Shown: piece by piece, positions 8,276 to 17,248 of the stretch
Position numbering within the stretch: position 1 is the stretch's first letter
Layout of the letters: each line of letters starts with the position of its first letter
Source of the DNA: CAVSJJ01 sp963771015
GTDB taxonomy: Bacteria > Actinomycetota > Actinomycetes > Actinomycetales > Dermatophilaceae
Direction of reading: 5' to 3'
DNA: 64,000 bases
Assembly (NCBI GenBank): GCA_963771015.1
Contig: CAVYRN010000006.1
Location: forward strand, 124,001-188,000
Translations under genes and position numbers: made by a program
The notes under the pieces: generated by a model
Databases searched by the model: none
The model's input: the letters and a program-made list of their open reading frames with translations, nothing else
Told to the model about the DNA's origin: nothing

Positions 8276-9063
8276 CCCGACACGCGATGCCATGGCGGGT
8301 TCTGCTGGCCGGGATGCTGCTCGCGTCCGCCCTGCCGCTGCTCGGCCCGGTCGGTCCGGCCGCCGCCGCGGCCTGCTCGGGGACGAGCGGCGTCACGGTC
8401 GTCGTCGACTCGTCGGTCGGCTGCGCACCCGGCGACCCGTCCTCGGCACTCGCCGCACTCCATGCGGCCGGTCACTCGACGACCATGGTCGCCCCGCCCA
8501 ACACGGCGTTCCTCTGCCGGATCGACGGTGCGCCGGCTTCGGACGCGTGCATGCGCATCCCTCCCTCCAGCGCCTACTGGAGCTTCTGGACCGCCCGGCG
8601 AGGCGGCGGCTGGACCTACGCGTCGACGGCGGTGCCCGAGCTCGACCCGGCCCCCGGCACGGTCGTCGGGTTCTCCTTCGGCAGCGGCGGCCCACCCCCC
8701 ATCACCCCGCCGGCCGCGTCGGTCGCACCCAAGCCGAAGCCCACGGCGAGGGCGAGCACGCCGACGACGACCACCGCCCCGGGGGTGACGGCGACCCGAA
8801 CAGCAACCCCGACGCACGGGTCGGCGGCTCCTGCGACGCCGAGCCGCGGCACGGCCGCCCCGACCGTGTCACCCACGGCGACCGCGTCACCGGAGGTCGA
8901 CGCACCCCCGTCCCCGTCGCCGATCCCGCTCGGCCCCACCGAGCCCACCTCGGCCACGACACCGCTGGCCTCCTCCGGAGTGCTGTCGCTCGGCCTGGGT
9001 GGGGCGCTTGTCGCGGCGCTCGGCGCCGCCACGGCATACGTCGTCCGACGCCGCCGGGCCTGA
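8272..9063 (+). CDS. Secreted DUF4430-like protein, transcobalamin beta-domain-like
   Basis: The gene overlaps its upstream neighbour by ATGA, so translation is probably coupled. The 263-residue product has a signal peptide (1-35) and then a domain at about 38-140 with two Cys-containing strands and 'YWSFWTA' plus 'GGGWTY', which resemble DUF4430. From memory, DUF4430 is related to the C-terminal beta domain of transcobalamin and intrinsic factor. A long Pro/Thr/Ser stalk (about 145-225) leads to a membrane helix and RRRR. No LPXTG/LAXTG signal is visible, so it is likely membrane-anchored rather than wall-linked. With the preceding barrel protein it could form a two-part B12-binding receptor. 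Confidence 0.78.
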   Translation: MTRHAMPWRVLLAGMLLASALPLLGPVGPAAAAACSGTSGVTVVVDSSVGCAPGDPSSALAALHAAGHSTTMVAPPNTAFLCRIDGAPASDACMRIPPSSAYWSFWTARRGGGWTYASTAVPELDPAPGTVVGFSFGSGGPPPITPPAASVAPKPKPTARASTPTTTTAPGVTATRTATPTHGSAAPATPSRGTAAPTVSPTATASPEVDAPPSPSPIPLGPTEPTSATTPLASSGVLSLGLGGALVAALGAATAYVVRRRRA

Positions 9064-9076
9064 CCCACCCACCGCC

Positions 9077-10249
9077 ATGTCGATCCTCCCCCGCCACCTC
9101 CATCCCGGGGCCTGGTGGCTCTGGGCGCTCGGGATGGCCGTCGCCGGAGGCGCGAGCACGAACCCGGTTCTGCTGGGTCTCGTCCTCGCCGTCCTCGGAC
9201 TCGTCGTCGCGAGCCGGCGGGGTGACTCGCCGTGGGCCCGGGCGTTCCGGCTCTACCTCATGCTCGGGGCCGCGGTCGTCGTCGTCCGGGTCCTCCTGCA
9301 CGTCCTCGTCGGGCTCAAGACGGGCGAGCATCTCCTCATCCGGCTGCCGAGCCCCACCCTGCCGTCCTGGGCCGCCGGGATCACCCTCTTCGGCCCGGTC
9401 TACCTCGAGGGGCTGCTCGGCGCCGCCCTCGAGGGACTGCGGCTGGCGACCGTCATCGCGGCGGTCGGCGCGGCGAACGCCCTGGCCAACCCCAAGCGGC
9501 TGCTCCGCGCGATGCCGGGGGCGCTCGCCGAGATCGGCACGGCGGTTGTCGTGTCCGTGACCGTCGCACCCCAGCTCGCCGACAGCGTCCAGCGGGTGCT
9601 CCGGGCCCGGACGCTGCGCGGTCAGGCCGGCCACGGGCTGCGGGCCATCCGCCAGGTCGCCCTCCCCGTCCTGCAGGACACGCTCGACCGTTCGCTCCTT
9701 CTCGCCGCATCGATGGATGCTCGCGGGTACGGCCGCCGGGCCACCCGGTCCCCCGCCGCCCACGCCCTGGCGTCCGCCTTGTCGCTCGGCGGCCTGCTGG
9801 GGGCGGCGGTCGGGATCTACGGGGTGCTTGACACGAGCGCCCCGGTCCTCCTCGGGCTGCCGATGCTCACCGTCGGGCTGACCGCCGCCGTGGTCGGCGG
9901 CTGGCTCGGCGGGCGAGATGTCGTGCGGAGCACCTACCGCCCCGACCCCTGGGCCGCACCCGAGTGGCTGACCGCCGCTGCGGGTGCCGCTGCCGCGGCG
10001 GCGGTGCTCGTGTCCGCCCACCTGGACCCGGCGGCGATGCAGATGCCGCTGCAGCAACTCGCGCTGCCGGTCATCCCCTGGCCGGCGGTCGCCGGGATCC
10101 TCCTCGCCGCACTTCCCGCCGTCCTCACCCCCTCCCCGCCGGCGCCACGCGCCCGGGCGCCTCGACGGGCCGCCGATGTGGCGCCCGACCCGACCCCCGC
10201 TCGGTCACCAGGCCTGGTACCGAGCCGCGACGAGGTGGGTCATGCCTGA
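9077..10249 (+). CDS. ecfT: ECF transporter transmembrane component EcfT
   Basis: The 390-residue membrane protein is the scaffold of an energy-coupling factor importer and joins the ATPases to the substrate-binding S component. Several membrane helices are evident (residues about 15-45, 60-85, 115-140, 235-285). The EcfT coupling signature appears as 'AASMDARGYGRR' near residues 210-221. It is longer than the usual 250-300 residues because of a C-terminal extension with two more possible helices and a Pro/Arg-rich end. The ATG at 9077 lies 13 bases after the preceding stop and has no strong ribosome-binding site. ecfA starts inside its 3' end. Confidence 0.88.
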   Translation: MSILPRHLHPGAWWLWALGMAVAGGASTNPVLLGLVLAVLGLVVASRRGDSPWARAFRLYLMLGAAVVVVRVLLHVLVGLKTGEHLLIRLPSPTLPSWAAGITLFGPVYLEGLLGAALEGLRLATVIAAVGAANALANPKRLLRAMPGALAEIGTAVVVSVTVAPQLADSVQRVLRARTLRGQAGHGLRAIRQVALPVLQDTLDRSLLLAASMDARGYGRRATRSPAAHALASALSLGGLLGAAVGIYGVLDTSAPVLLGLPMLTVGLTAAVVGGWLGGRDVVRSTYRPDPWAAPEWLTAAAGAAAAAAVLVSAHLDPAAMQMPLQQLALPVIPWPAVAGILLAALPAVLTPSPPAPRARAPRRAADVAPDPTPARSPGLVPSRDEVGHA

Positions 10250-12024
10250 CCCGGCCGTCGTCGTCCAGGGTGCCACCGTGACGTATGCCGGCGCCTCCCG
10301 CCCCGCTCTGCTCGACGTCGACCTCGAGATCGACGAGGGCGAGCTCGCCCTCGTCGTCGGTCGCACCGGGTCGGGGAAGTCGACGCTGCTCGGGCTCGTC
10401 AACGGCGCGGTCCCGCACTTCACCGGCGGCCGGCTCCACGGCCGGGTCCGCCTCCTCGGCCGGGACACCGCGACCCATCGCCCCCGCGACCTGGCCGGCC
10501 TGGTCGGCGTGGTGGGGCAGGACCCGCTCGCCGGGTTCGTCACGGACACGGTCGAGGAGGAGCTCGCCTACGGAATGGAGCAGCTCGCCCTCCCGGGCGA
10601 CGTCATGCGCCGGCGGGTCGAGGAGGCCCTGGACCTCCTCGGCATCGCCGAGCTGCGCGACGCCCCGCTCCGGGAGCTGTCCGGAGGCCAGCAGCAGCGC
10701 GTGGCCATCGGCTCGGTGCTGACCGCCCACCCGCAGGTCCTCGTCCTCGACGAACCCACCTCCGCCCTCGACCCGACCGGAGCCGAGGAGGTGCTCGCGG
10801 CCGTCACCCGCCTCGTCCATGACCTCGGCGTGACCGTCGTCCTCGCCGAGCACCGCATCGAGCGGGTCATCCAGTACGCCGACCTCGTCGTCCACGTGGG
10901 TCCCGAAGGGCGCGTCCGGTCCGGGTCGCCCGCCGAGATGATGGCCACCTCGAGCGTCGCACCGCCGGTCGTCGAGCTCGGCCGCTGGGCCGGTTGGTCC
11001 CCCCTCCCGCTGTCCGTCCGGGACGCCCGGCGGGCCGCTCACGCCCTGCGCGAGGCAGCGGCCGGGCCGGCGTCCGCGGGCCCGGGCCCGGGCTCCCACT
11101 CCGCCGTTGCATGCCCCGTCGCCTCGCCGGCCCGGGCCGGGGCGGCGACCGGCACGGCCGAGGTGCCGGCCACGCCTGGGGCGACACGTGGGGCCATCCT
11201 CGAGGCCCGGGGCATCGTCGTCCGACATGGAGACGTCGTCGCGGTCGCCGGTGCCGACCTGAGCCTGGCTCCCGGCGAGATCGTCGCCCTCATGGGCCGC
11301 AACGGCTCGGGCAAGACCTCGCTGCTGTGGGCGCTCCAGGGGTCCGGACGCAGGCAGGGCGGGAAGGTCCGCGTACCAGCCGGTGCGGCCGACCGGCCCG
11401 GCAGCCGGCCCGGCAGCCGGCTCGGCAGCCGGACCCGAGGACCACCCGGTGGACCCTCGCGACATGGCACCGGACCGCCGTCGCCGGCTCGTCGGCCTCG
11501 TGCCGCAGTCCCCGGGCGACCTGCTCTACCTCGAGTCGGTCGCCCACGAGTGCGCCCAGGCCGACCACGAGTGCGCAGCCACACCCGGCACCTGCGCGGG
11601 GCTGCTCGCGGCCATCGCCCCCGGCATACCGGCCGACCGGCACCCCGCCGACCTCTCCGAGGGCCAGCGCCTGGCCCTCGTCCTCGCGGTCCAGCTGACC
11701 GCCGACCCGCCCGTCCTCCTCCTCGACGAGCCGACCCGCGGCCTGGACTACGACGCCAAGCGCGCGCTCGCGGCCGTCCTGCGCAGCCTCGCTGAGCGGG
11801 GCCGCAGCATCGTGGCCTCGACCCACGACGTCGAGTTCGTTGCCGGACTGGCAGAGCGGGTCGTCGTCCTCGCCGGCGGGGAGGTCGTCGCCGACGGTCC
11901 GACCGCCGACGTCGTGCGGTCCTCCCCCGCCTTCGCACCTCAGGTCGCCAAGATCACCGCACCCAGCCCGTGGCTGACCGTGGCCGACGTCGAGGCCGCG
12001 CTCCCGGACGGGCCGCCGCGATGA
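10242..12024 (+). pseudogene. ecfA: Fused two-domain ECF ATPase (EcfA1-EcfA2), interrupted by a +1 frameshift
   Basis: Domain 1 (residues about 1-240) has Walker A GRTGSGKST, Q-loop 'VGQDP', signature 'LSGGQQQRVAIGS', Walker B 'VLVLDEPTSALDP' and switch His 'LAEHR'. Domain 2 begins in the same frame with Walker A GRNGSGKTS (11299-11325) but continues in the next frame ('VPQSPGDLLYLESV', 'LSEGQRLALVLA', 'VLLLDEPTRGLDY', 'STHD'). The total length is 3n+1 and the switch falls in a 12-base GC-rich repeat at about 11396-11431, so one extra base is the simplest explanation. Whether this is a real mutation, a sequencing error or a programmed shift cannot be decided here. It overlaps ecfT and the S-component gene by a few bases. 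Confidence 0.85.
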
Positions 12025-12860
12025 CGGCCGCCGCTCCGTCCGCCCGCCGGGCCGCCATCGTGCTGCGGCCCCGGTCCGGGCTGGCCGTCCTCCTCGTCTC
12101 GGTCGCCGGCGTTGCCGCGTTCGGGTGGCCGCTCCTCGTCGCCCCCGGCTCGGCCCTGTCCGAGGGGGCCACGGCACCGCTGTTCTTCGCCCTGCTCCTA
12201 CCGCTTCTGCTCGCCATCGTCCTCGTCGAGGTCTCCGACGGCGGTCTCGACGTCAAGGCCGTCGCCCTGCTCGGGGTGCTCTCGGCCATCGGGGCTGCGC
12301 TGCGTCCGCTGGGGGCCGGTACGGCGGGCCTGGAGACCGTCTTCTTCCTCCTCGTCCTCGCCGGCCGGGTGTTCGGCGCAGGGTTCGGGTTCGTCCTCGG
12401 GGCGACGACCCTCTTCGGGTCGGCGCTGCTCACCGGCGGCGTCGGCCCCTGGCTGCCGTACCAGATGCTCGGTGCGGCCTGGGTGGGGCTGGGCGCCGGC
12501 CTCCTTCCCCGCGCCCGGGGGCGGGCCGAGGTGGCCATGCTCGCGGCATACGGGGCCTTGGCCGGGCTCGGCTACGGCATCGCCCTCGACTTCGCCTTCT
12601 GGCCCTTCACGGTCGGTCTGGGGAACCAGCTGTCGTTCGTCGCCGGGGCACCGGCCCTGCAGAACGTGCACCGTTTCGCCGTGTATGCCGTCTCGACCTC
12701 GCTCGGCTGGGACATCGGCCGGGCGCTCACCAACGCCGTCCTCATCGCCCTGACCGGTCACGCGGTGCTCGGTGCCCTGCGCCGCGCCGCCCGCCGCGCC
12801 TCCTTCACCACCCCCGCCACGCCCGCCACCCCCACGACCCGTCAACATCTCACCCAGTAG
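12021..12860 (+). CDS. ECF transporter S component, probably cobalamin-specific
   Basis: The 279-residue integral membrane protein overlaps ecfA by ATGA. About six hydrophobic segments are visible. 'GRVFGAGFGFVLGATTLFGSALLTGG' is the typical glycine-rich core of ECF S components, written here as a motif spanning residues about 114-139. The C-terminus is basic and then Thr/Pro-rich. It binds the vitamin and delivers it to EcfT/EcfA. A riboswitch-controlled operon with no B12 biosynthesis gene supports cobalamin as substrate, comparable to CbrT-type ECF systems; the specificity is inference. Confidence 0.82.
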   Translation: MTAAAPSARRAAIVLRPRSGLAVLLVSVAGVAAFGWPLLVAPGSALSEGATAPLFFALLLPLLLAIVLVEVSDGGLDVKAVALLGVLSAIGAALRPLGAGTAGLETVFFLLVLAGRVFGAGFGFVLGATTLFGSALLTGGVGPWLPYQMLGAAWVGLGAGLLPRARGRAEVAMLAAYGALAGLGYGIALDFAFWPFTVGLGNQLSFVAGAPALQNVHRFAVYAVSTSLGWDIGRALTNAVLIALTGHAVLGALRRAARRASFTTPATPATPTTRQHLTQ

Positions 12861-12909
12861 GCGACTCCTTGACGGATCGGCGCCACCGGGAGCGGTCAGG
12901 AAGTCGCCC
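12860..12909 (+). terminator. Imperfect hairpin after the cobalamin operon
   Basis: GGCGACTCCTTGAC at 12860-12873 is nearly complementary to GTCAGGAAGTCGCC at 12896-12909, around a 22-base loop, directly after the S-component stop. It is a plausible intrinsic terminator without a T-run. The rest of 12910-13083 shows no gene. Confidence 0.5.
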
Positions 12910-13083
12910 CGTGGGTGGGTTCCGGACCGGGGGGAGAGAACGGCGGGCGGCCGGGCGCGCGGACGGAGGGGTCGGACACCCGACGGGTCGGCTGTGCCAA
13001 GATCGGGCGGTCGAGAGTGGGCCCGATCGAGGGTGGGACCCCTGGGTCCCCGCCGCGGATCGCCGCGGAGGGTAGGAGGAGCG

Positions 13084-13623
13084 ATGAGCACGACGGACCT
13101 GGACCGCCGCGAGGGATGGCTGAGTCGCGAGGAGCTCGAGTCGGCCCGAGGGCAGCTGCCCATCCTCTATGTCGACGCGGTTCCGGTGCGAGTCGGCCCC
13201 AGCGGCGCCATCACCGAGGTGGGGCTGCTGCTGCGCGTCACGGGGCACGGCACGATCCACCGTGAGCTCGTCTCCGGCCGGGTCATGTACCACGAGCGAG
13301 TACGCGACGCCCTCCTGCGGCACATCGAGAAGGACCTCGGCCCGGTCGCCCTCCCGCAGGTACCGCCCGCGCCGCAGCCCTTCACCGTGGCCGAGTACTT
13401 CCCCACGCCGGGCATCACGCCCTTCCATGACCCTCGCCAGCACGCCGTCTCGTTGGCCTTCATCGTCCCGGTCGCCGGCGACTGCGCGCCTCAGCAGGAC
13501 GCCCTCGAGCTGACCTGGCTCAACCCGGCCGATGCCCTCGACCCGGTCCTGCTCGCCGAGATGACCGGTGGACACGGGGTGCTGCTGCGCCAGGCGCTCG
13601 CTCACGCGGGCTTCGCCATCTGA
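13084..13623 (+). CDS. DUF4916 / NUDIX-like protein
   Basis: The 179-residue protein starts at ATG 13084 behind a strong AGGAGG at 13075-13080. It has 'VDAVPVRVGPSGAITEVGLLLR' in its first third, 'RELVSGRVMYHERVRDAL' in the middle and 'QHAVSLAFIVPV' later. This arrangement matches the actinobacterial DUF4916 family, which is related to NUDIX hydrolases. The full NUDIX box GX5EX7REUXEEXGU is not obvious, so hydrolase activity is doubtful. It is followed by a strong terminator and looks monocistronic. Its substrate is unknown. Confidence 0.72.
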   Translation: MSTTDLDRREGWLSREELESARGQLPILYVDAVPVRVGPSGAITEVGLLLRVTGHGTIHRELVSGRVMYHERVRDALLRHIEKDLGPVALPQVPPAPQPFTVAEYFPTPGITPFHDPRQHAVSLAFIVPVAGDCAPQQDALELTWLNPADALDPVLLAEMTGGHGVLLRQALAHAGFAI

Positions 13624-13667
13624 GCCCGCCCTGGGGCCCCGCCACCCGCCACGTCCCTCCCAGGGTC

Positions 13668-13708
13668 GGGGATCCGCCCCATCACGCACCATGAAGGGGC
13701 GGATCCCC
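13668..13708. terminator. Bidirectional terminator, 13-bp perfect stem
   Basis: GGGGATCCGCCCC at 13668-13680 is exactly complementary to GGGGCGGATCCCC at 13696-13708, with a 15-base loop. It lies between the convergent DUF4916 gene and the acyltransferase gene. Confidence 0.8.
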
Positions 13709-13747
13709 ACCCCTCACCGCAGCGAGGTGGGGGCGGCGACGAGACCG

Positions 13748-14500
13748 TCAGCCGGTGAACTCGTCCCGGGTGCGCTGGCGGTCGTGCTCGTCGCGGTGGT
13801 GTGCCTCCTCCGGCGTGGGAGCCCTGCCGCCCAGCCGTGCCGGAACGAACACCAGCTCGGCGGGGCCGAGCGGAGGGTATGCCTCCTGCTGGGCGTGCAG
13901 CTGGGCGGTCATCCGTTCGTGCAGCGCAACGTTGGCCGCCTCGGCGTCCTCGCCCCGGGCGATGCCCATCGGCTCGCCGACGGTGACGAAGATGTCGACG
14001 TTGGATCGGCCCATCCGCTTGGGCTGGTCCTTCGTCCAGACCCGCTGCGACCCCCAGATCGTCGTCGGCAGGACGGGCACGCCGGCCAGCTGGGCCATCC
14101 GCACCGTCCCGGACTTGAACTCCTTGAGCTCGAAGGACCGTGAGATCGTCGCCTCGGGGAACACCCCGACGATCTCACCCGAGCGCAGCGCATCCACGGC
14201 CGCCCGGAACGAGGACGCACCGCTGTGCCGGTCGACGGGGATGTGCTTCATGCCCCGCATCACCGGTCCGGCGTACCGGTGACCGAAGATGCTCTGCTTG
14301 GCCATGAACCGGACGAACCGGCGGGACCGGCGGGCCACGAGACCGGCATACGTGAAGTCCATGTAGCCCGTGTGGTTGATCGCCATGACCGCGCCGCCGG
14401 TCCGGGGCACGTGCTCCTCGCCCACCATCGTGAAGCGCAGGCCCTGGAGGAAGAACACCGTACGGGCCAGGCCGATCACCGGTTGGTACACGGGCTCCAT
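13748..14500 (-). CDS. Lysophospholipid acyltransferase, PlsC-like
   Basis: The 250-residue protein carries the acyltransferase signature NHXXXXD as 'NHTGYMDF' (residues about 44-51) and a block 'GVFPEATIS' near residues 108-116, matching the FPEGTRS motif of 1-acylglycerol-3-phosphate acyltransferases. Such enzymes add the second acyl chain in phosphatidic acid synthesis at the inner membrane face. The ATG at 14500 has no ribosome-binding site, but TAGGGT lies exactly 7 bases upstream, consistent with a leaderless transcript. It diverges from valS with start codons 97 bases apart. The exact acyl acceptor is not determined by the sequence. Confidence 0.85.
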   Translation of the reverse strand: MEPVYQPVIGLARTVFFLQGLRFTMVGEEHVPRTGGAVMAINHTGYMDFTYAGLVARRSRRFVRFMAKQSIFGHRYAGPVMRGMKHIPVDRHSGASSFRAAVDALRSGEIVGVFPEATISRSFELKEFKSGTVRMAQLAGVPVLPTTIWGSQRVWTKDQPKRMGRSNVDIFVTVGEPMGIARGEDAEAANVALHERMTAQLHAQQEAYPPLGPAELVFVPARLGGRAPTPEEAHHRDEHDRQRTRDEFTG

Positions 14501-14596
14501 GGACCGAACCCTACGCTGCCGTAGATTCCCGTGACGAGCCGTTCGGAGCCGGAACCGATGCGCGTGCGCGGGCCCGGATCTGCGAGGATTCTCCGC

Positions 14597-17245
14597 ATGA
14601 CCGAACGCCTCTCCCCATCCCGTGCTGCCTCCATCCCGGACCGGCCGTCCCTCGACGGCCTGGAGGAGAAGTGGGGCGCGGTATGGGGCGAGCAGCAGAC
14701 CTACGCCTTCGACCGTGACGCGGCACTCGCGGGGCCCCGCGAGGCGGTGTTCTCCATCGACACGCCGCCGCCGACGGCCAGCGGGTCGCTCCACATGGGG
14801 CACGTGTTCTCCTACACCCACACCGACTGCATGGCCCGCTACAAGCGGATGGCCGGGTTCAACGTCTTCTACCCCATCGGCTGGGACGACAACGGGCTAC
14901 CCACCGAGAAGCGGGTCCAGAACTTCTACGGGGTGCGCGGCGACGCGACGCTTCACCACGACCCGGACTTCACGCCGCCGCACCACGGCGACACCACGAG
15001 CATGCGGGCCGCGGACCAGCTGCCCATCAGCCGACAGAACTTCATCGAGCTGTGCGACGAGCTCACCGTCAAGGACGAGGAGGCCTTCGAGTCCCTCTTC
15101 CGGCGGATGGGCTTCAGCCTCGACTGGACGATCTCGTACCGCACCATCGACGACCACTCCCGAGCCACGGCCCAGCAGGCGTTCCTGCACAACCTCGCCC
15201 GGGGCGAGGCCTACCAGGCCGAGGCACCGGGGCTCTGGGACGTGACGTTCCAGACGGCCGTGGCCCAGGCCGAGCTCGAGGCCCGCGACTACCCCGGCCA
15301 CTACCACCGGGTCGCGTTCCACCGCAGCGACGGCACGCCGGTCTACATCGAGACCACCCGCCCCGAGCTCATCCCCAGCTGCGTCGCGCTCATCGCCCAC
15401 CCCGACGACGAGCGCTACCAGCCGCTGTTCGGGACGACGGTGTCGACGCCGCTGTTCGGCGTCGAGGTGCCCGTCGTCGCCCACCCGGCGGCCGAGATGG
15501 ACAAGGGTGCCGGCATCGCGATGTGCTGCACCTTCGGCGACCTCACGGACGTCCTGTGGTGGCGCGAGCTGCAGCTCCCGACGCGGTCGGTCATCACCCG
15601 CTCCGGACGGCTCCAGCACGACATGCCGGAGTGGCTGGCCGGGTCGGCGGGCGAGCAGCTGTATGCCGCGGAGCTGGCCGGCAAGACCCCCTTCAGCGCC
15701 CGTGAGGCGGTCGTCGGTGCGCTGCGCGAGAGCGGTGACCTCGACGGCGAGCCCACGGCGACCCAGCGCAAGGCGAACTTCTACGAACGGGGCGAGAAGC
15801 CCCTCGAGATCGTGACCTCGCGCCAGTGGTACATCCGCAACGGCGGCCGCGAGTCCGACCTCAACGCCCGGCTGGTCGCCCGGGGCGAGGAGATCGACTT
15901 CCACCCGCCGTTCATGCGGGCCCGCTACGCGAACTGGGTGAGCGGCCTCAACGGCGACTGGCTCATCTCGCGGCAACGGTTCTTCGGCGTGCCGATCCCG
16001 GTCTGGTACCCCATCGACGCCGACGGCGAGCCCGACTACGACCACCCGGTCACCCCGGCCGAGGCGGACCTCCCGGTCGACCCGGCCTCGGAGCCCCCGC
16101 CCGGGCACGACGAGTCCCAGCGCGGCGCGCCCGGCGGCTTCGTCGGCGACCCCGACGTCCTCGACACCTGGGCCACGAGCTCGCTCAGCCCGCAGATCGC
16201 CGGCGGCTGGCGGACGGTCGCCGACGACGGCTCCATCGAGCAGGGCCCGCTCTGGCCCAAGGTGTTCCCCATGGACATGCGCCCGCAGGCGCACGACATC
16301 ATTCGGACCTGGCTCTTCGCGACCGTCGTCCGGGCCCACTTCGAGCATGGCACGGTGCCGTGGACGAACGCCGCGATCAGCGGCTGGATCCTCGACCCGG
16401 ACCGCAAGAAGATGAGCAAGTCCAAGGGCAACGTCGTCACCCCCGAGGACGTCGTCAAGCAGCACAGCGCCGACGCCGTGCGTTACTGGGCGGCCAGCGG
16501 CCGGCTCGGCACCGACGCGGCATACGACGTGGGGCAGATGAAGGTCGGCCGCCGGCTGGCCATCAAGGTCCTCAACGCGAGCAAGTTCGCCCTCGGCTTC
16601 GGGGACGTGGCCGGCGACCTGTCGGCCGCCGTCACCGACCCCCTCGACCAGGCCCTGCTCGCCGGGCTCGCCGACGTCGTCGACCAGGCCAGCACCGGGT
16701 TCGAGGCGTGGGACTACACACGCAGCCTCGAGGTGACCGAGACCTACTTCTGGGCGTTCTGCGACGACTACCTCGAGCTCGTCAAGGACCGGGCGTACGG
16801 CGCCCGAGGCGAGGCCGTGGCGGCGAGCGCCCGGGCCACCCTGCGGATCGCGCTGGACGTCCTGCTGCGCCTCCTCGCGCCCTTCCTCCCCTACGTGACC
16901 GAGGAGGTCTGGTCGTGGTGGCACGAGGGCTCGGTGCATCGGACCACCTGGCCGGCGCGGGACGAGCTCACAGCCGGACGGGACGGTGACCCCGAGCTCC
17001 TCGTCGCCGTCGGCGAGGCGCTGGCGGCGATCCGCAAGGCGAAGTCCGAGGCGAAGCTCGGCATGCGGGCCGAGGTGGCCCGAGTCACCGTCGTCGGGCC
17101 GATGCGGGCCCTGGACGACGTCCGGGCGGCCGAGGCGGATCTGCGGGCGGCCGGTCGGATCACGGGGCCGGTGGCCTATGCCGAGGGTGACTCCGTGGGT
17201 GCGCACGACATCGAGCTCATCCCCGTCGCCAAGCCCGGGGCCTGA
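14597..17245 (+). CDS. valS: Valine--tRNA ligase
   Basis: The 882-residue class I synthetase charges tRNA-Val. HIGH appears as HMGH (residues 66-69) and KMSKS at about residue 606. 'IGWDDNGLPTEKRVQ' near residue 100 and the editing-domain block 'YIETTRPELIPSC' are diagnostic of ValRS. I chose ATG 14597 because GAGGAT lies just upstream and the following residues match the family start; an ATG or GTG 22 codons earlier would add a basic tail not seen in the family. The C-terminal part ('LAAIRKAKSEAKLGMR') matches the shorter actinobacterial form. clpX lies downstream on the other strand. Confidence 0.95.
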   Translation: MTERLSPSRAASIPDRPSLDGLEEKWGAVWGEQQTYAFDRDAALAGPREAVFSIDTPPPTASGSLHMGHVFSYTHTDCMARYKRMAGFNVFYPIGWDDNGLPTEKRVQNFYGVRGDATLHHDPDFTPPHHGDTTSMRAADQLPISRQNFIELCDELTVKDEEAFESLFRRMGFSLDWTISYRTIDDHSRATAQQAFLHNLARGEAYQAEAPGLWDVTFQTAVAQAELEARDYPGHYHRVAFHRSDGTPVYIETTRPELIPSCVALIAHPDDERYQPLFGTTVSTPLFGVEVPVVAHPAAEMDKGAGIAMCCTFGDLTDVLWWRELQLPTRSVITRSGRLQHDMPEWLAGSAGEQLYAAELAGKTPFSAREAVVGALRESGDLDGEPTATQRKANFYERGEKPLEIVTSRQWYIRNGGRESDLNARLVARGEEIDFHPPFMRARYANWVSGLNGDWLISRQRFFGVPIPVWYPIDADGEPDYDHPVTPAEADLPVDPASEPPPGHDESQRGAPGGFVGDPDVLDTWATSSLSPQIAGGWRTVADDGSIEQGPLWPKVFPMDMRPQAHDIIRTWLFATVVRAHFEHGTVPWTNAAISGWILDPDRKKMSKSKGNVVTPEDVVKQHSADAVRYWAASGRLGTDAAYDVGQMKVGRRLAIKVLNASKFALGFGDVAGDLSAAVTDPLDQALLAGLADVVDQASTGFEAWDYTRSLEVTETYFWAFCDDYLELVKDRAYGARGEAVAASARATLRIALDVLLRLLAPFLPYVTEEVWSWWHEGSVHRTTWPARDELTAGRDGDPELLVAVGEALAAIRKAKSEAKLGMRAEVARVTVVGPMRALDDVRAAEADLRAAGRITGPVAYAEGDSVGAHDIELIPVAKPGA

Positions 17246-17248
17246 GAG

